A stretch of DNA of 64,000 nucleotides from Planomicrobium sp. CPCC 101110 (GCF_007859395.1 NZ_VOHD01000008.1:248001-312000), one strand, 5' to 3'. Positions 1-8,706 are shown, numbered from the stretch's first letter. Numbers and translations: made by a program. Notes: generated from the letters alone by a model not told the origin.

Positions 1-363
1 TGGGGTGGAAAACGAGATGTCCATCCGCTGCCCTTTGATCTGGTCGTAGAATGGCTCGAAATCCATTTCATAAGTGTCGAACACCACACGCAAAGCGCGC
101 CACAACGGATGGTTGATCTCCTGTTTTTGGCCAAAGCGACGGAGTTCGTCCGTCAATTTGTCCAAGGCTGTCAGCTGAGCTGAACTTCCACGGTTTTCAT
201 CAACGCTGTCATCCGCTGTCCGGCAAAACGCATAAATGGCATAGACAGCACGGGCTTTTTCTTCGGGAAGTCTTGAGAAGGCGTAATAGAAACTTTTCGA
301 GTGCCGTTTAATGATTTCTTCGCAAAACGCAAAGTCGTCTCGGACAGACATTTGAGCAGTCAT
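1..363 (-). CDS. crtM: Dehydrosqualene/phytoene synthase family protein, partial (C-terminus off the left edge)
   Basis: Head-to-head prenyl synthase that would condense two farnesyl diphosphates to dehydrosqualene (diapophytoene), the first step of C30 carotenoid synthesis. The 121 visible codons carry HSKSFYYAFSRLP followed by AIYAFCRTADDSVDE, the family's first aspartate-rich substrate/Mg-binding region, and later WRAL and YDQIKGQRMD. ATG at 363 is preceded by AAAGGGGAG, and this ribosome binding site lies across the 3' end of crtN only 14 bp upstream, so the two genes are one operon. About 60 percent of the protein lies outside the window. The alternative is a C40 phytoene synthase (CrtB); the neighbouring desaturase favours the C30 route. 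Confidence 0.9.
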   Translation of the reverse strand, partial: MTAQMSVRDDFAFCEEIIKRHSKSFYYAFSRLPEEKARAVYAIYAFCRTADDSVDENRGSSAQLTALDKLTDELRRFGQKQEINHPLWRALRVVFDTYEMDFEPFYDQIKGQRMDISFSTP

Positions 364-377
364 GGAAAACTCCCCTT

Positions 378-1898
378 TCAGCGGGTGTGGAATAGGATTC
401 CTTTGTCATCATGCAACAGTTCTTCTGTAGCGATTCGGGCGGACAACAAGACAATCGGAACACCGGCACCCGGATGTGTACTGCTTCCCGTAAAGTAAAG
501 GTTCTCACAATGGGTGGCTTTACTTTGGGGACGCATATGGTTGCTTTGCGCGAGTGTTGGCTGAAGGCCGAAAGTGGCTCCGTTATAGGCATTGAAGCGC
601 CGTTCGAAATCGGGCGGTGTCATATACGATTCAGAGACGATTTCCTGCTTCACATTCTCAAAGCCCTTGATTTTTTCCAAAGCATCCAGTATATTGCTGC
701 GGTAATGCTGGATCGTTTCATCGTCCCATTCATATTGGGAACACGACTTATCAGAAACAGGAACAAGGACGTACAATCCGTCCTTCCCTTCAGGCGCTAA
801 GGCCGGATCGAGCTTAGAACCAATATAGACGTAGAATGACGCTGTGTCGAGGCGTTTTCCTGAAAAGATATCATTCAAATTCCGTTCAAGCTCTTCATTG
901 AAGATAAAGTTATGGGCATTCGGCACTTCGTCGTACTTCTTGTCCATTCCAAGATACATCAGGAAGCAGGAACAGGAGTATTTCATGCTGTCGATTTTCT
1001 TATCGGTGTATTTCCCTTTTGCCTTTGGTTCTGAAACAAGATTTTTCATCGCATACGGAAAATCGGCATTGCACATCACAAAATCCGACGGAATGAATTC
1101 GCCGTTCAGTTGAATGCCTATCGCCTGCCCATCTTCGATGACAATCTCGTCCACAGGGGAGTTGTACTGGACGGTACCGCCCATTTCCAGAAACAACCGT
1201 TCAAGGGATTGCGCAAGCGTATACATCCCGCCCTTGATGAACCATACGCCATAAAGGAACTCGATCATCGGGATCATCGTGTAAAGCGAAGGCCCGCTGT
1301 AAGGAGAAACACCGATGTATAAGGTTTGGAAACTGATCATTTGCTTCAGGCGTTCGTTTTTGATGTATTTGCTGATAAATGAATCCGCGTTGTCGAAAGT
1401 CTTCAGTTTGAGGCCTTGGCGCAGCACTGCCGGATTGTAGAAGTCCGTTGGTTTGCGGAAAGGTTTTTGAAGGAAATGTTCTTTGGCCACTACAAAACGG
1501 CTGTAGATCTCCTGTATATATTTGAAAAAGCCCAGCGCATCTTCTTCCCCGAACGACTCGAGCGTTTTGGTCAATTTGATAAGATCTGAACTGATTTCAT
1601 AATGCTCATCCGGCTCTCCTTCAAAAAACACACTATACATAGGGTCCAGGCGCTCCATCGGGATATAATCATCCGGGTCGACACCGCACACTTCAAACAC
1701 TTCACGGTAAAGTTCCGGCATCATGACAATAGTCGGCCCCAAGTCGAACTGGTAGCCATCTTGTTGGATCCTATGCATCTTTCCGCCAGGCAAAGCTTCT
1801 TTTTCATATAACTTGACTTCATATCCAGCATGCTGCAGCCGGCAAGCGCTTGCAAGTCCAGCGACGCCTGCCCCGATAACACTGACACTCTTTTTCAA
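378..1898 (-). CDS. crtN: Dehydrosqualene (diapophytoene) desaturase
   Basis: FAD-dependent carotenoid desaturase of 506 residues, close to the roughly 500 usual for staphylococcal CrtN. It introduces conjugated double bonds into dehydrosqualene to give yellow diaponeurosporene-type pigment at the membrane. The N-terminal Rossmann fingerprint is VIGAGVAGLASACRL (residues 7-21). Family motifs follow: GPTIVMMPE, FQTLYIGVSP, FIKGGMYTLAQSL, ALAPEGKDGLYVL and, near the C-terminus, FGLQPTLAQSNHMRPQ and STHPGAGVPIVLLSARI. The start is TTG at 1898 with GAGGAG seven bases upstream. It leads the crtN-crtM operon. Paralogous desaturases (CrtP/CrtNb) share the fold, but adjacency to crtM and the motif pattern fit CrtN best. 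Confidence 0.9.
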   Translation of the reverse strand: MKKSVSVIGAGVAGLASACRLQHAGYEVKLYEKEALPGGKMHRIQQDGYQFDLGPTIVMMPELYREVFEVCGVDPDDYIPMERLDPMYSVFFEGEPDEHYEISSDLIKLTKTLESFGEEDALGFFKYIQEIYSRFVVAKEHFLQKPFRKPTDFYNPAVLRQGLKLKTFDNADSFISKYIKNERLKQMISFQTLYIGVSPYSGPSLYTMIPMIEFLYGVWFIKGGMYTLAQSLERLFLEMGGTVQYNSPVDEIVIEDGQAIGIQLNGEFIPSDFVMCNADFPYAMKNLVSEPKAKGKYTDKKIDSMKYSCSCFLMYLGMDKKYDEVPNAHNFIFNEELERNLNDIFSGKRLDTASFYVYIGSKLDPALAPEGKDGLYVLVPVSDKSCSQYEWDDETIQHYRSNILDALEKIKGFENVKQEIVSESYMTPPDFERRFNAYNGATFGLQPTLAQSNHMRPQSKATHCENLYFTGSSTHPGAGVPIVLLSARIATEELLHDDKGILFHTR

Positions 1899-2076
1899 TC
1901 AGATCTCCTCAATTCTCCTTATAATAAGACGCTGTACAATCAACCTAAGCAATACAATGTATTAGTCCTATTTATTCCCTGCCTATAAGGTTTGAAACAT
2001 TGGCTGTATAGGTTTTGTACAACGTGCATAAGCATCAGTAAGGGCTGAAAATCAGAAATATCCAACCAGCCAGCAG

Positions 2077-2115
2077 AAACAGGCGCCGTTCCCATGTGTA
2101 GAACGGCGCCTGTTA
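2077..2115. terminator. Bidirectional-looking hairpin downstream of the TRAP binding protein gene
   Basis: Inverted repeat AACAGGCGCCGTTC / GAACGGCGCCTGTT with a 9-base loop. It lies about 55 bp past the stop of the leftward TRAP gene. The T-run is weak on both strands. Confidence 0.6.
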
Positions 2116-2170
2116 TTCTTGCCTGAAAATAGCGGTCCATACTGATTCGCCGGTTCTTTGCTGAAACAGT

Positions 2171-3199
2171 TTAATCGTTTGCCGCCAATGCGCGGTCAAT
2201 CAAATCCTTGCCTATCTGGCTTTCGTATTTCTCATAAACAGATTGTGCTGCCTGGCGGAATTCATCACGCTGCTCGGCCGTCAAGTCGTTCACTTGCATG
2301 CCTTCAGATTTCAGTTGCTCCAAAAATTCCACGTCCTGCTGCTGGGCAAGTTCACGCTGTTCATCACGGAATTCTTCGGACGCTTCCATGACCAGCCCCT
2401 GCAGATCTTCCGGCAATCCATTATAGAAATCGTTGTTCGCCAATAAAATCGCCGCTGCATAGACGTGGCCCGTCAACGTCAAGTAATCCTGCACTTCGTA
2501 AAATTTGTTCGTATAGTATAAAGAAATCGGGCATTCCATTGCATCATATGTCCCTTGCTGCAATGCCGTATACAATTCACCGAAAGCAAATGGGGAGGCA
2601 TTGGCGCCAAACGCTTTGAACGTATCGGTGTGGAGCGGGTTTTCGAGCGTCCGTAATTTCAAGCCAGCCATGTCTTCCGGGGATTCTATCGGCCCTTCGT
2701 TATTGGAAACATGCCGGAAACCGTTTTCTCCGAACGCCAGCCCTTTCAAATCGTTTTGTTCCAGACTATCCAATAACTCCTGGCCTAATTCCCCGTCCAA
2801 TGCACTGTACGCGGATTCATAATCATTGAACAAAAACGGCAAATCGAATACGAGGAATTTCTCATTGAACGAAGCTAGCGGAGCAACCGCCGGAATCGTC
2901 ATTTCGAGATTTCCTAATTGTACGGCTTCAATCGCCTCCCGGTCTGAACCATATAGTTGTCCGTTCGGATACAGTTCTACAGTCAGCCTTCCGTCGGATT
3001 CCTTTTCCAATTTTTCTTTGAACTTTAGGGATTGGATATGGGCGGAATGTTCTTCGGGAACCAAATAAGCTATTCTGATGGTGTAGGTTTCTTCCCCGCC
3101 CTCTTCTTGTGTCGAGGCAGGTTGTTCACTTGGCCTGCCGCATGCCGCCAGTGTAAGTGAAATCAGGATAATCAGTGCAAGTCCGATTGTTTTTTTCAT
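2171..3199 (-). CDS. TRAP transporter substrate-binding protein, DctP family (orphan)
   Basis: Extracytoplasmic lipoprotein that binds a small organic acid for a tripartite (TRAP) importer. The signal peptide and lipobox are MKKTIGLALIILISLTLAACG, giving Cys20 as lipid anchor. DctP-family features include the early PNGQLYGSDREAIEAVQLG, then LKLRTLENPLHTDTFKAFGA (the conserved arginine that usually contacts the carboxylate) and GELYTALQQGTYDAMECP. ATG at 3199 follows GGGAGG. No DctQ/DctM permease genes lie beside it, unlike the complete TRAP operon at 25961-28884, so it must pair with a permease elsewhere or act alone. The substrate is not predictable. Confidence 0.88.
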   Translation of the reverse strand: MKKTIGLALIILISLTLAACGRPSEQPASTQEEGGEETYTIRIAYLVPEEHSAHIQSLKFKEKLEKESDGRLTVELYPNGQLYGSDREAIEAVQLGNLEMTIPAVAPLASFNEKFLVFDLPFLFNDYESAYSALDGELGQELLDSLEQNDLKGLAFGENGFRHVSNNEGPIESPEDMAGLKLRTLENPLHTDTFKAFGANASPFAFGELYTALQQGTYDAMECPISLYYTNKFYEVQDYLTLTGHVYAAAILLANNDFYNGLPEDLQGLVMEASEEFRDEQRELAQQQDVEFLEQLKSEGMQVNDLTAEQRDEFRQAAQSVYEKYESQIGKDLIDRALAAND

Positions 3200-3287
3200 G
3201 GTCCCTCCCGTTTGATTTTTTTAAACCCTATACCCTTACTATAATCCAATTTAACCTGAAACAAGACATTATGCTACCAGAAATTAA

Positions 3288-3302
3288 AATATTCTGAATT
3301 TT
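3288..3302. promoter_or_regulatory. CodY-like box upstream of the orphan TRAP gene
   Basis: AATATTCTGAATTTT matches 12 of 15 positions of the CodY consensus AATTTTCWGAAAATT. It lies about 90 bp upstream of the TRAP start codon, a plausible place for nutrient repression. In AT-rich DNA a 12/15 match is suggestive only. Confidence 0.35.
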
Positions 3303-3403
3303 TAATGCTGATTATAAACTCATGTGATACTCCGGACAAATCCGACTCTTTGCTAGTTCCCAATTCTTCAAATAGAAAACCTTAGAGGACGGACCTTAAA
3401 TCT

Positions 3404-3443
3404 GAAAAAACTGCCGGCTCTTGCTGCGAGCTGGCAGTTTTGT
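3404..3443 (-). terminator. Rho-independent terminator after amt
   Basis: Stem AAAACTGCCGGCTC / GAGCTGGCAGTTTT with a 7-8-base loop; on the minus strand the stem ends in a U-rich tract. It lies 35 bp past the amt stop. Confidence 0.8.
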
Positions 3444-3476
3444 GCATTCAAGCTTCATCTCTGATATCAGGTTTGT

Positions 3477-4895
3477 TTATCTGTTGGGTCTAGGCGGATC
3501 TGTTTTCAGCAGTGCATCCATAGGCGCTTCTTTTTTGATGGAATATGTCATGGACTTAGGCTCCGCGTTTGATGGACTATAGGCCGGTTCTTCATGAAAA
3601 CTGATATCCAAGCCCATTTCTTCTTCCTCTCTTGACACGCGCAGCGGCATGAACAGCCCGATGCCTTTCAGAATGAGGAACGTGCCTGCACAGCCAAGTA
3701 CCAGTGCGGTCCCGACTCCGATTGCCTGATGCAGCAGCAGTTCCGGGTTTCCGTAAAACAAGCCGTTCTTCCCGGCTTCGTTGACAGCGGTCGTCGCAAA
3801 CAACCCGGTTGCGAGCGCCCCCCAGATCCCCGCAATCCCGTGGACGCCAAAAGCGTCGAGCGTATCATCGTACTTGAAGCGCGATTTGACGAAATGTATG
3901 CCGAAATAGCTGACAGGGGCAGCAATCAGGCCGATGATCAAAGCGGCTGGCACCGTGACAAATCCAGCTGCCGGCGTGATGCCGACGAGCCCGGCGATGG
4001 CGCCGGTTGCCGTGCCGACAAGAGTCGGCCTGCGGCGGATGCTCCATTCGACGAATAGCCAGCCGAGCCCGCCTGCCGCGGCGGCGATTTGCGTATTGGC
4101 AAAAACCAACGCCGTCAAGCCATTGGCGGCCAATGCACTGCCGGCGTTAAAACCGAACCAGCCAAACCAAAGCGTCGCCGCCCCGATAAGGAACAGGACG
4201 ATGTTGTGCGGAGAATGCGATTTTTTCAAATGCTCGAAACGCGGACCGATGACGATCGCCGCTGTCAGCGCACTGACGCCTGATAAAATGTGGACGACTG
4301 TCCCGCCGGCAAAGTCGAGCTCGCCAAGCTGAGCCAGCCAGCCGCCCCCCCATACCCAGTGTGCCATCGGGGCGTAAATGACGGTTACCCAGACGGCACT
4401 GAACAAGATCCAGGCAGGGAAAGAGATTCGTCCGGCAATGCCGCCTGAAATGATAGCTACGGTGATTGCCGCAAATGCGCCCTGGAATATTGCGAACATA
4501 TAATGCGGAATTGTGTACGTCCCGAATGCCGCTTCAGGCCCCACCCCGTTGAACCCAAGATAATCAAGTCCGCCGATAAAGCCGCCGATGTCCGTTCCGA
4601 ATGCCAGCGAATATCCCCATAGCATCCAAACAATCGTGACAACAAGCAAACTGACGAAACTGTGCATCATCGTGGAGACGACGTTCCGGTCACTTACCAG
4701 GCCGCCGTAGAAAAGTGCAAGGCCCGGAACATGCATGAAGATGACGATCGCTGTCGCCACTAGCATCCATGTCGTGTCACCACTGTCGATTTGCACAGCC
4801 GGTGTTGCAGCAAAGGCGCTCGTGGCTCCAAAAAAGACGGATATAAGAACAACAATAAGGAAAGAAATGAAAAACTGGCTGCTTTTTCCGATCAT
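3477..4895 (-). CDS. amt: Ammonium transporter, Amt/Mep/Rh family
   Basis: Eleven-helix ammonium channel of 472 residues in the cytoplasmic membrane. An apparent signal sequence (about residues 1-29, ending AFAATPA) precedes DTTWMLVATAIVIFMHVPGLALFYGGLV, the family N-terminus. Later segments hold the twin-His pore region (GVHGIAGIWG near residue 350) and FGWFGFNAGSALAANG. The cytoplasmic tail beyond about residue 415 is acidic. GAGGAG sits before ATG at 4895. In most Bacillales amt is followed by a PII gene (glnK/nrgB); none is visible here. Instead it is the last gene of a leftward run behind a copper amine oxidase and a membrane protein, suggesting uptake or recapture of ammonium released from amines. 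TnrA-type sites stand upstream of the run. Confidence 0.93.
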   Translation of the reverse strand: MIGKSSQFFISFLIVVLISVFFGATSAFAATPAVQIDSGDTTWMLVATAIVIFMHVPGLALFYGGLVSDRNVVSTMMHSFVSLLVVTIVWMLWGYSLAFGTDIGGFIGGLDYLGFNGVGPEAAFGTYTIPHYMFAIFQGAFAAITVAIISGGIAGRISFPAWILFSAVWVTVIYAPMAHWVWGGGWLAQLGELDFAGGTVVHILSGVSALTAAIVIGPRFEHLKKSHSPHNIVLFLIGAATLWFGWFGFNAGSALAANGLTALVFANTQIAAAAGGLGWLFVEWSIRRRPTLVGTATGAIAGLVGITPAAGFVTVPAALIIGLIAAPVSYFGIHFVKSRFKYDDTLDAFGVHGIAGIWGALATGLFATTAVNEAGKNGLFYGNPELLLHQAIGVGTALVLGCAGTFLILKGIGLFMPLRVSREEEEMGLDISFHEEPAYSPSNAEPKSMTYSIKKEAPMDALLKTDPPRPNR

Positions 4896-4959
4896 ATGAA
4901 CTCCTCCTGTTCTTTAGTAAATATGGATTTTATTGATCTATGGCGATCCATCGGACTGC

Positions 4960-5532
4960 TTACTGTGGATGAACGTGTGATTGATGCCCGCTTTCTTCGT
5001 TCCCGTTTGCATCCGCCGCAACAGCAGTCCCAATTCCCGCTGCTGAAACGGTGCTGAGCAAAAGCATAGCAAGCGGCAAAAGCCGAAGCTGTATTTTGAC
5101 GTTCGCGGTTTTTTCCGCTTCCCGGCCCATCATATACAGCAGGCCGAAAACAACAAATACATAAAAGAGGTCCATCGATACAACGATGAACAGCTCACGC
5201 GCAGGCGGGACCATCGCTGCAAGCATGGCGCCCATCATCGCCCCCATGAAACTGGCAGCAGATGCTTCGATGATGCCGGTCGAACCGAATAGCCTTCCGA
5301 TCCCAAAAGCGAATAGGAAACTGATGCAGACTGACAAGACGGTTGAAACTGCCAAGTCTCCAGGCAGTAGAAACGTAATGATCAAACCGATCGCTGTACT
5401 TGAAACCATCCCGTAGGACATGGCCACGCATTTCCCCATGGCGGCGTTGACGTGGGCTTTCACCTTCTGGCCGTTCCAGTAAAAGAACAGCGTACAGACT
5501 ACTAAAAGCAAGGAACTGATCAGCATCAGCAT
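4960..5532 (-). CDS. Uncharacterised polytopic membrane protein between amine oxidase and Amt genes
   Basis: A 190-residue protein I cannot assign to a family. Hydrophobic segments fall roughly at residues 1-18, 35-57, 60-82, 86-110, 115-133 and 150-170. The tail (about 171-190) is short, polar and His-rich (GHQSHVHPQ). The middle has a small-residue, Met-rich stretch (SFMGAMMGAMLAAMVPP), which could be a packing or metal-related segment. GGAAGAGAGGT precedes ATG at 5532. Spacing is 64 bp to the amine oxidase stop and 64 bp to the amt start, so co-transcription is likely. Its position suggests a role linked to amine or copper handling, or ammonium traffic, but this is guilt by association only. 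Confidence 0.7.
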   Translation of the reverse strand: MLMLISSLLLVVCTLFFYWNGQKVKAHVNAAMGKCVAMSYGMVSSTAIGLIITFLLPGDLAVSTVLSVCISFLFAFGIGRLFGSTGIIEASAASFMGAMMGAMLAAMVPPARELFIVVSMDLFYVFVVFGLLYMMGREAEKTANVKIQLRLLPLAMLLLSTVSAAGIGTAVAADANGNEESGHQSHVHPQ

Positions 5533-5596
5533 ACATATGACCTCTCTTCCGTAAGCTGCAGGAGCCGATTCCCGGCTCCTACGGCTTTTCAGTTGT

Positions 5597-7558
5597 TTAA
5601 TGGCAGCTGTCAGGCTGCTTCATGCCGCACGATTTCGCTTTCGGTGTTGGCCGCGGCAGATCCAGCGCCGGATTGCGGTCAAAAAAGCCTACGGGTTTCA
5701 GCTGGAAGCTTTGGTAAGCGGTCGGCATGACCGGCCAATCTTCTGTCCGGGTAATGTGGTGATGCCCCATTGTGTACCAGACGACAATGTCCTCGTTTTC
5801 GATCGGACGGTCCGCTTTGACGTAATGCTCCAAGCTGTCGCCTCCTTTGGACTGGTTCGGGTATTTCCCGGACGCATACATCTGGTCCGGATCGAACTTC
5901 GTGACATGCAGGTGGTTTTTGATGAACCCGGCACGCTGGATGACCGTGGCGCTGTCGGCCGCGAACGGAAAGCAGTTTTCGCCGGTGACGATTTTATAGC
6001 TGACGGGCTGGCCGACATGGTTTTTCGATTCCGGGTTCACGATCCGCCATGTTTTCTGGGTGACAAGATCGATGTTGCTGACAGACTCCGATTCGGTCTT
6101 GAAAGTTTTGGCGACAGTGTAGAAGGCGTTGCCGTTCGGGTTTTCCGGACCGGCTTTTTCAGCGACCGTATGGCTTTCCACGAGCGAGTTGTTCACTCCG
6201 TCGATCATCGGGTCGATCCGGAAATTGAAGAAATGCTGATGGTACGGCGCATTCACTTGCGGAGCAACTTCGGTCCCATATTTCGGCTTTTCCCCTTCAT
6301 CAAGCGCTCCCACATTCAAAATGCCGGTCAGCTTCACTTCGCATTCGATCGTGCCGTCCGGATAAAAGGACCAGAAAAAGCCGTAGTCGTAGTTGGCGAC
6401 CGTCGCGAAGAATGACAGTACGAGGCGGCGGGAACGGCGGACATCCACTTGATTGGTCCGCCAGTCGGTATGTTTCCAGGCGATTCCGTAGTCTTCCTCG
6501 TGCAGGCAGACGGCGTTTTTGATCGTGAACGGCTCCCCTTTGCTGTTGGCCATGACCGCATCGAAATACTGGATATGGCCGACACAGTCGCAGCCGAGCT
6601 CCAGCGAGTTCGCCAGCTGTCCGATGCCATATTCCCCTGCATCGAAGGCGTTCTGCCAGTTATGCGCCGGGTTCACGTCACTGTATGGGACGACCATTTC
6701 GGACAAGGCCGCGCGGTATAAAATCGGACGCACTGCCCCTTTGTCCTCGTAGCCGACCGTATGGAGGACGAGGCCTTCACGCGGCGTAAAACCGAAACGG
6801 ATTTTCCACTTCTGCCAGTCGATCGAATGCCCGTCGAATGTAAAACTCGGGCCTTCCGGCTGGATGATGTCGAGCGGCTTGAGGTCTGTCCGAACTTCGA
6901 CCGGATGGCTTTTCGCTTCTTCCGGCACATACGCCCCGTCGGTCGGAGGCAGCGGCTTGACGCCATAGTCCTCAATGCGCACAATTTCCATCTTATTGAC
7001 GTCGACCACGGCAATCAGCCCGGTGATGGGGTACGCATAGCCGTTTTCGTTTGCAGCCGGCCGAACCCATGCAAGAGCCCGGACAAGCCGTTTGCCTTCA
7101 TCTTCTTCTATGTTGTAATAGCCGGCAGACCACGGGTCCACCATGACGAGGCTTGGGTCGGCCACGCCCCTTTTCAGCAAGGCCGCCTGGTAGTCGGGAT
7201 CCTGTTTCACCAGCTCTTCCACCATGTCGAATTCATCAAGGATGAAACCTGGCTTCGCATCCGGAACGAATTCCCATTTCGCCACGCTTTCCGTCGTCAG
7301 CGACACGAGCGCTTCGAAGGTTTCATTTGTTTCGGGTTTCAGGATGATAAGCGAAGCCAATCGGTCCGGGGCTTCGTGCTCGCTGAAGTTCAAAACGACT
7401 TCCTTTGCCGGTTCGTGCAGGACCACTTGAGCGAACCGTACGGAAGGAGCAAGGTTTTGTTCTTTGGAAAGAATCGCAACCGCTTTTGAAATCTCTTCTG
7501 CAGTCAACGGTTCAAGCGGATGAACCAGCTTTTCAACTTGTGTAGGTTTTGTCGTCAT
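5597..7558 (-). CDS. Copper-containing primary-amine oxidase
   Basis: Oxidises primary amines (tyramine or phenylethylamine-like) to aldehyde, releasing ammonia and hydrogen peroxide. Length 653 fits bacterial copper amine oxidases. The TPQ cofactor motif is N-Y-D-Y at residues 389-392 (Tyr390 becomes topaquinone). The likely catalytic base is Asp306 in NAFDAGEYG. Copper ligands are H440 and H442 in YHQHFFNF, with the third in GHHHITRTEDWPVMP near the C-terminus. No signal peptide is evident, so the enzyme is predicted to be cytoplasmic. ATG at 7558 follows GGGAGG. It is the first gene of a probable operon ending in amt and is divergent from an AraC regulator. Two TGTNAN7TNACA sites lie upstream. 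Confidence 0.94.
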   Translation of the reverse strand: MTTKPTQVEKLVHPLEPLTAEEISKAVAILSKEQNLAPSVRFAQVVLHEPAKEVVLNFSEHEAPDRLASLIILKPETNETFEALVSLTTESVAKWEFVPDAKPGFILDEFDMVEELVKQDPDYQAALLKRGVADPSLVMVDPWSAGYYNIEEDEGKRLVRALAWVRPAANENGYAYPITGLIAVVDVNKMEIVRIEDYGVKPLPPTDGAYVPEEAKSHPVEVRTDLKPLDIIQPEGPSFTFDGHSIDWQKWKIRFGFTPREGLVLHTVGYEDKGAVRPILYRAALSEMVVPYSDVNPAHNWQNAFDAGEYGIGQLANSLELGCDCVGHIQYFDAVMANSKGEPFTIKNAVCLHEEDYGIAWKHTDWRTNQVDVRRSRRLVLSFFATVANYDYGFFWSFYPDGTIECEVKLTGILNVGALDEGEKPKYGTEVAPQVNAPYHQHFFNFRIDPMIDGVNNSLVESHTVAEKAGPENPNGNAFYTVAKTFKTESESVSNIDLVTQKTWRIVNPESKNHVGQPVSYKIVTGENCFPFAADSATVIQRAGFIKNHLHVTKFDPDQMYASGKYPNQSKGGDSLEHYVKADRPIENEDIVVWYTMGHHHITRTEDWPVMPTAYQSFQLKPVGFFDRNPALDLPRPTPKAKSCGMKQPDSCH

Positions 7559-7581
7559 AAAATCATCTACCTCCCAGTTAT

Positions 7582-7598
7582 GTTATAAAACCTAACAA
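7582..7598. promoter_or_regulatory. TnrA/GlnR-type box proximal to the amine oxidase start
   Basis: TGTTATAAAACCTAACA fits TGTNAN7TNACA exactly. It lies 23 bp upstream of the amine oxidase ATG and its minus strand contains a TATAAC -10-like element, so binding here would more likely repress than activate. Confidence 0.6.
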
Positions 7599-7678
7599 TC
7601 ATTTGTGTTTGGTTAGGATAAAACTTATCATAATCGCTTTTTCTGCTAAAAAATTGTAAAAAACGAAACAAAATTTAA

Positions 7679-7693
7679 TATTTTCTGAATTTT
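7679..7693. promoter_or_regulatory. CodY-like box between the two TnrA-type sites
   Basis: TATTTTCTGAATTTT matches 12 of 15 positions of the CodY consensus. It lies next to the distal TnrA-type box in the divergent region between amine oxidase and AraC. Confidence 0.35.
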
Positions 7694-7695
7694 CA

Positions 7696-7712
7696 TGTTA
7701 TATTTACTAACA
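7696..7712. promoter_or_regulatory. TnrA/GlnR-type box distal to the amine oxidase start
   Basis: TGTTATATTTACTAACA fits TGTNAN7TNACA exactly and is almost a perfect dyad. Its centre lies about 58 bp upstream of a start site implied by a TACAAT -10 at 7653-7658 (minus), near the usual activating position of TnrA at about -50. It could also act on the rightward AraC gene. Confidence 0.6.
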
Positions 7713-7862
7713 TGATATACCACTTGTTTTTCTCACTTCGATTACACTGAAAATAAAACAGAAAGGGAATAATAAGAAAGATAAATAGCAGCAGGGCTTT
7801 TTACTGGCATTCACTTCCCATACATATTTTTTTAGAATCCATTAACCAAAGGTGGAGATAAA

Positions 7863-8666
7863 ATGGAAAGACCGAAAACGTATTTTCCTTCCCAGCCGGA
7901 AATCCAGCAGCGCACGAATCAGTATCAGGAACTGAAACCTCTCCATTTGAGTTATGCACGGGACGTCGCCTTGTTTTATCAATTCACCACGGATCCCATT
8001 TCACCGCCTGCCCTTTCTTTGATTCCGGACGGCTGTTTTGACCTTCTTTTTTGCTGTGACGAATCGCAGCCTGCAGCTTTTCTTTGGACAAGCCCGTACA
8101 GCCGGCGGAAACAGCCGGCATTCAGTCCCGATTGCACGTATTTCGGCGTACGGTTCTTCCCGGAACAAAGCCTATTGAAATTCAAGGTCCCCATGGCTGA
8201 ATTGCTGGATCAGCAAATCCAGTTGTTCGATGTGTTTCCCGGCGAGCAAAAGATCGTCGAGGAACTGATCGTTGCCGGTACGTTTCAGGAACGGATACGC
8301 GCTTTCATGGCTTTTCTGGATCAGGCCAAAGTCGACCTGGATAAAGAGATCCGGCTCGTTAAGCATGCCATTGCAGAGATTTACCGCTCGAAGGGGACAA
8401 TCAACATTCAGGAAGTTGCGTTTGACGTAGGTTGTTCCGAACAGTATATCCGCAGGCGGTTTGAAGCGTATATCGGATTTTCCCCAAAGCAATTTTCGCA
8501 AGTCGTCAAATTCCAGAACGCGCTCGATTATTTCCTGGCACCTGAGCAGCCCGATATGCTGGATATCGTCCACGAAACCGGCTATTATGATCAGGCCCAT
8601 TTCATCAAGGATTTCAAAAAGTTCATGCAGGTAACGCCCAAGCAATATAAAAAAGAGCAGACATAA
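7863..8666 (+). CDS. AraC-family transcriptional regulator
   Basis: 267 residues. The N-terminal half (about 1-150) resembles the beta-rich sensor domain found before AraC helices (LIPDGCFDLLF, YFGVRFFPEQSLLKF). The C-terminal double helix-turn-helix runs from about 165 to 264: INIQEVAFDVGCSEQYIRRRFEAYIGFSPKQFSQVVKFQNAL, then ETGYYDQAHFIKDFKKFMQVTPKQY, the typical AraC signature end. ATG at 7863 follows AAAGGTGGAG. It is divergent from the copper amine oxidase and may respond to an amine or its aldehyde, but this rests on position only. An independent terminator follows. Confidence 0.88.
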   Translation: MERPKTYFPSQPEIQQRTNQYQELKPLHLSYARDVALFYQFTTDPISPPALSLIPDGCFDLLFCCDESQPAAFLWTSPYSRRKQPAFSPDCTYFGVRFFPEQSLLKFKVPMAELLDQQIQLFDVFPGEQKIVEELIVAGTFQERIRAFMAFLDQAKVDLDKEIRLVKHAIAEIYRSKGTINIQEVAFDVGCSEQYIRRRFEAYIGFSPKQFSQVVKFQNALDYFLAPEQPDMLDIVHETGYYDQAHFIKDFKKFMQVTPKQYKKEQT

Positions 8667-8667
8667 A

Positions 8668-8706
8668 ACGAACCGCCAAAACCTCGCAGGTTTTGGCGGT
8701 TCGCTT
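8668..8706. terminator. Terminator between AraC regulator and aspartate dehydrogenase genes
   Basis: Stem CGAACCGCCAAAACC / GGTTTTGGCGGTTCG with loop TCGCA, followed by a U-rich tail on the plus strand. It can serve both convergent genes. Confidence 0.85.

Noticed and set aside
5600..6415. Long rightward open frame of 271 codons opposite the amine oxidase gene
   Set aside because: Antisense shadow of a clear copper amine oxidase; no ribosome site and no protein-like features.
6761..7489. Rightward 242-codon frame opposite the amine oxidase N-terminus
   Set aside because: Same reason: antisense to a gene with clear catalytic motifs.
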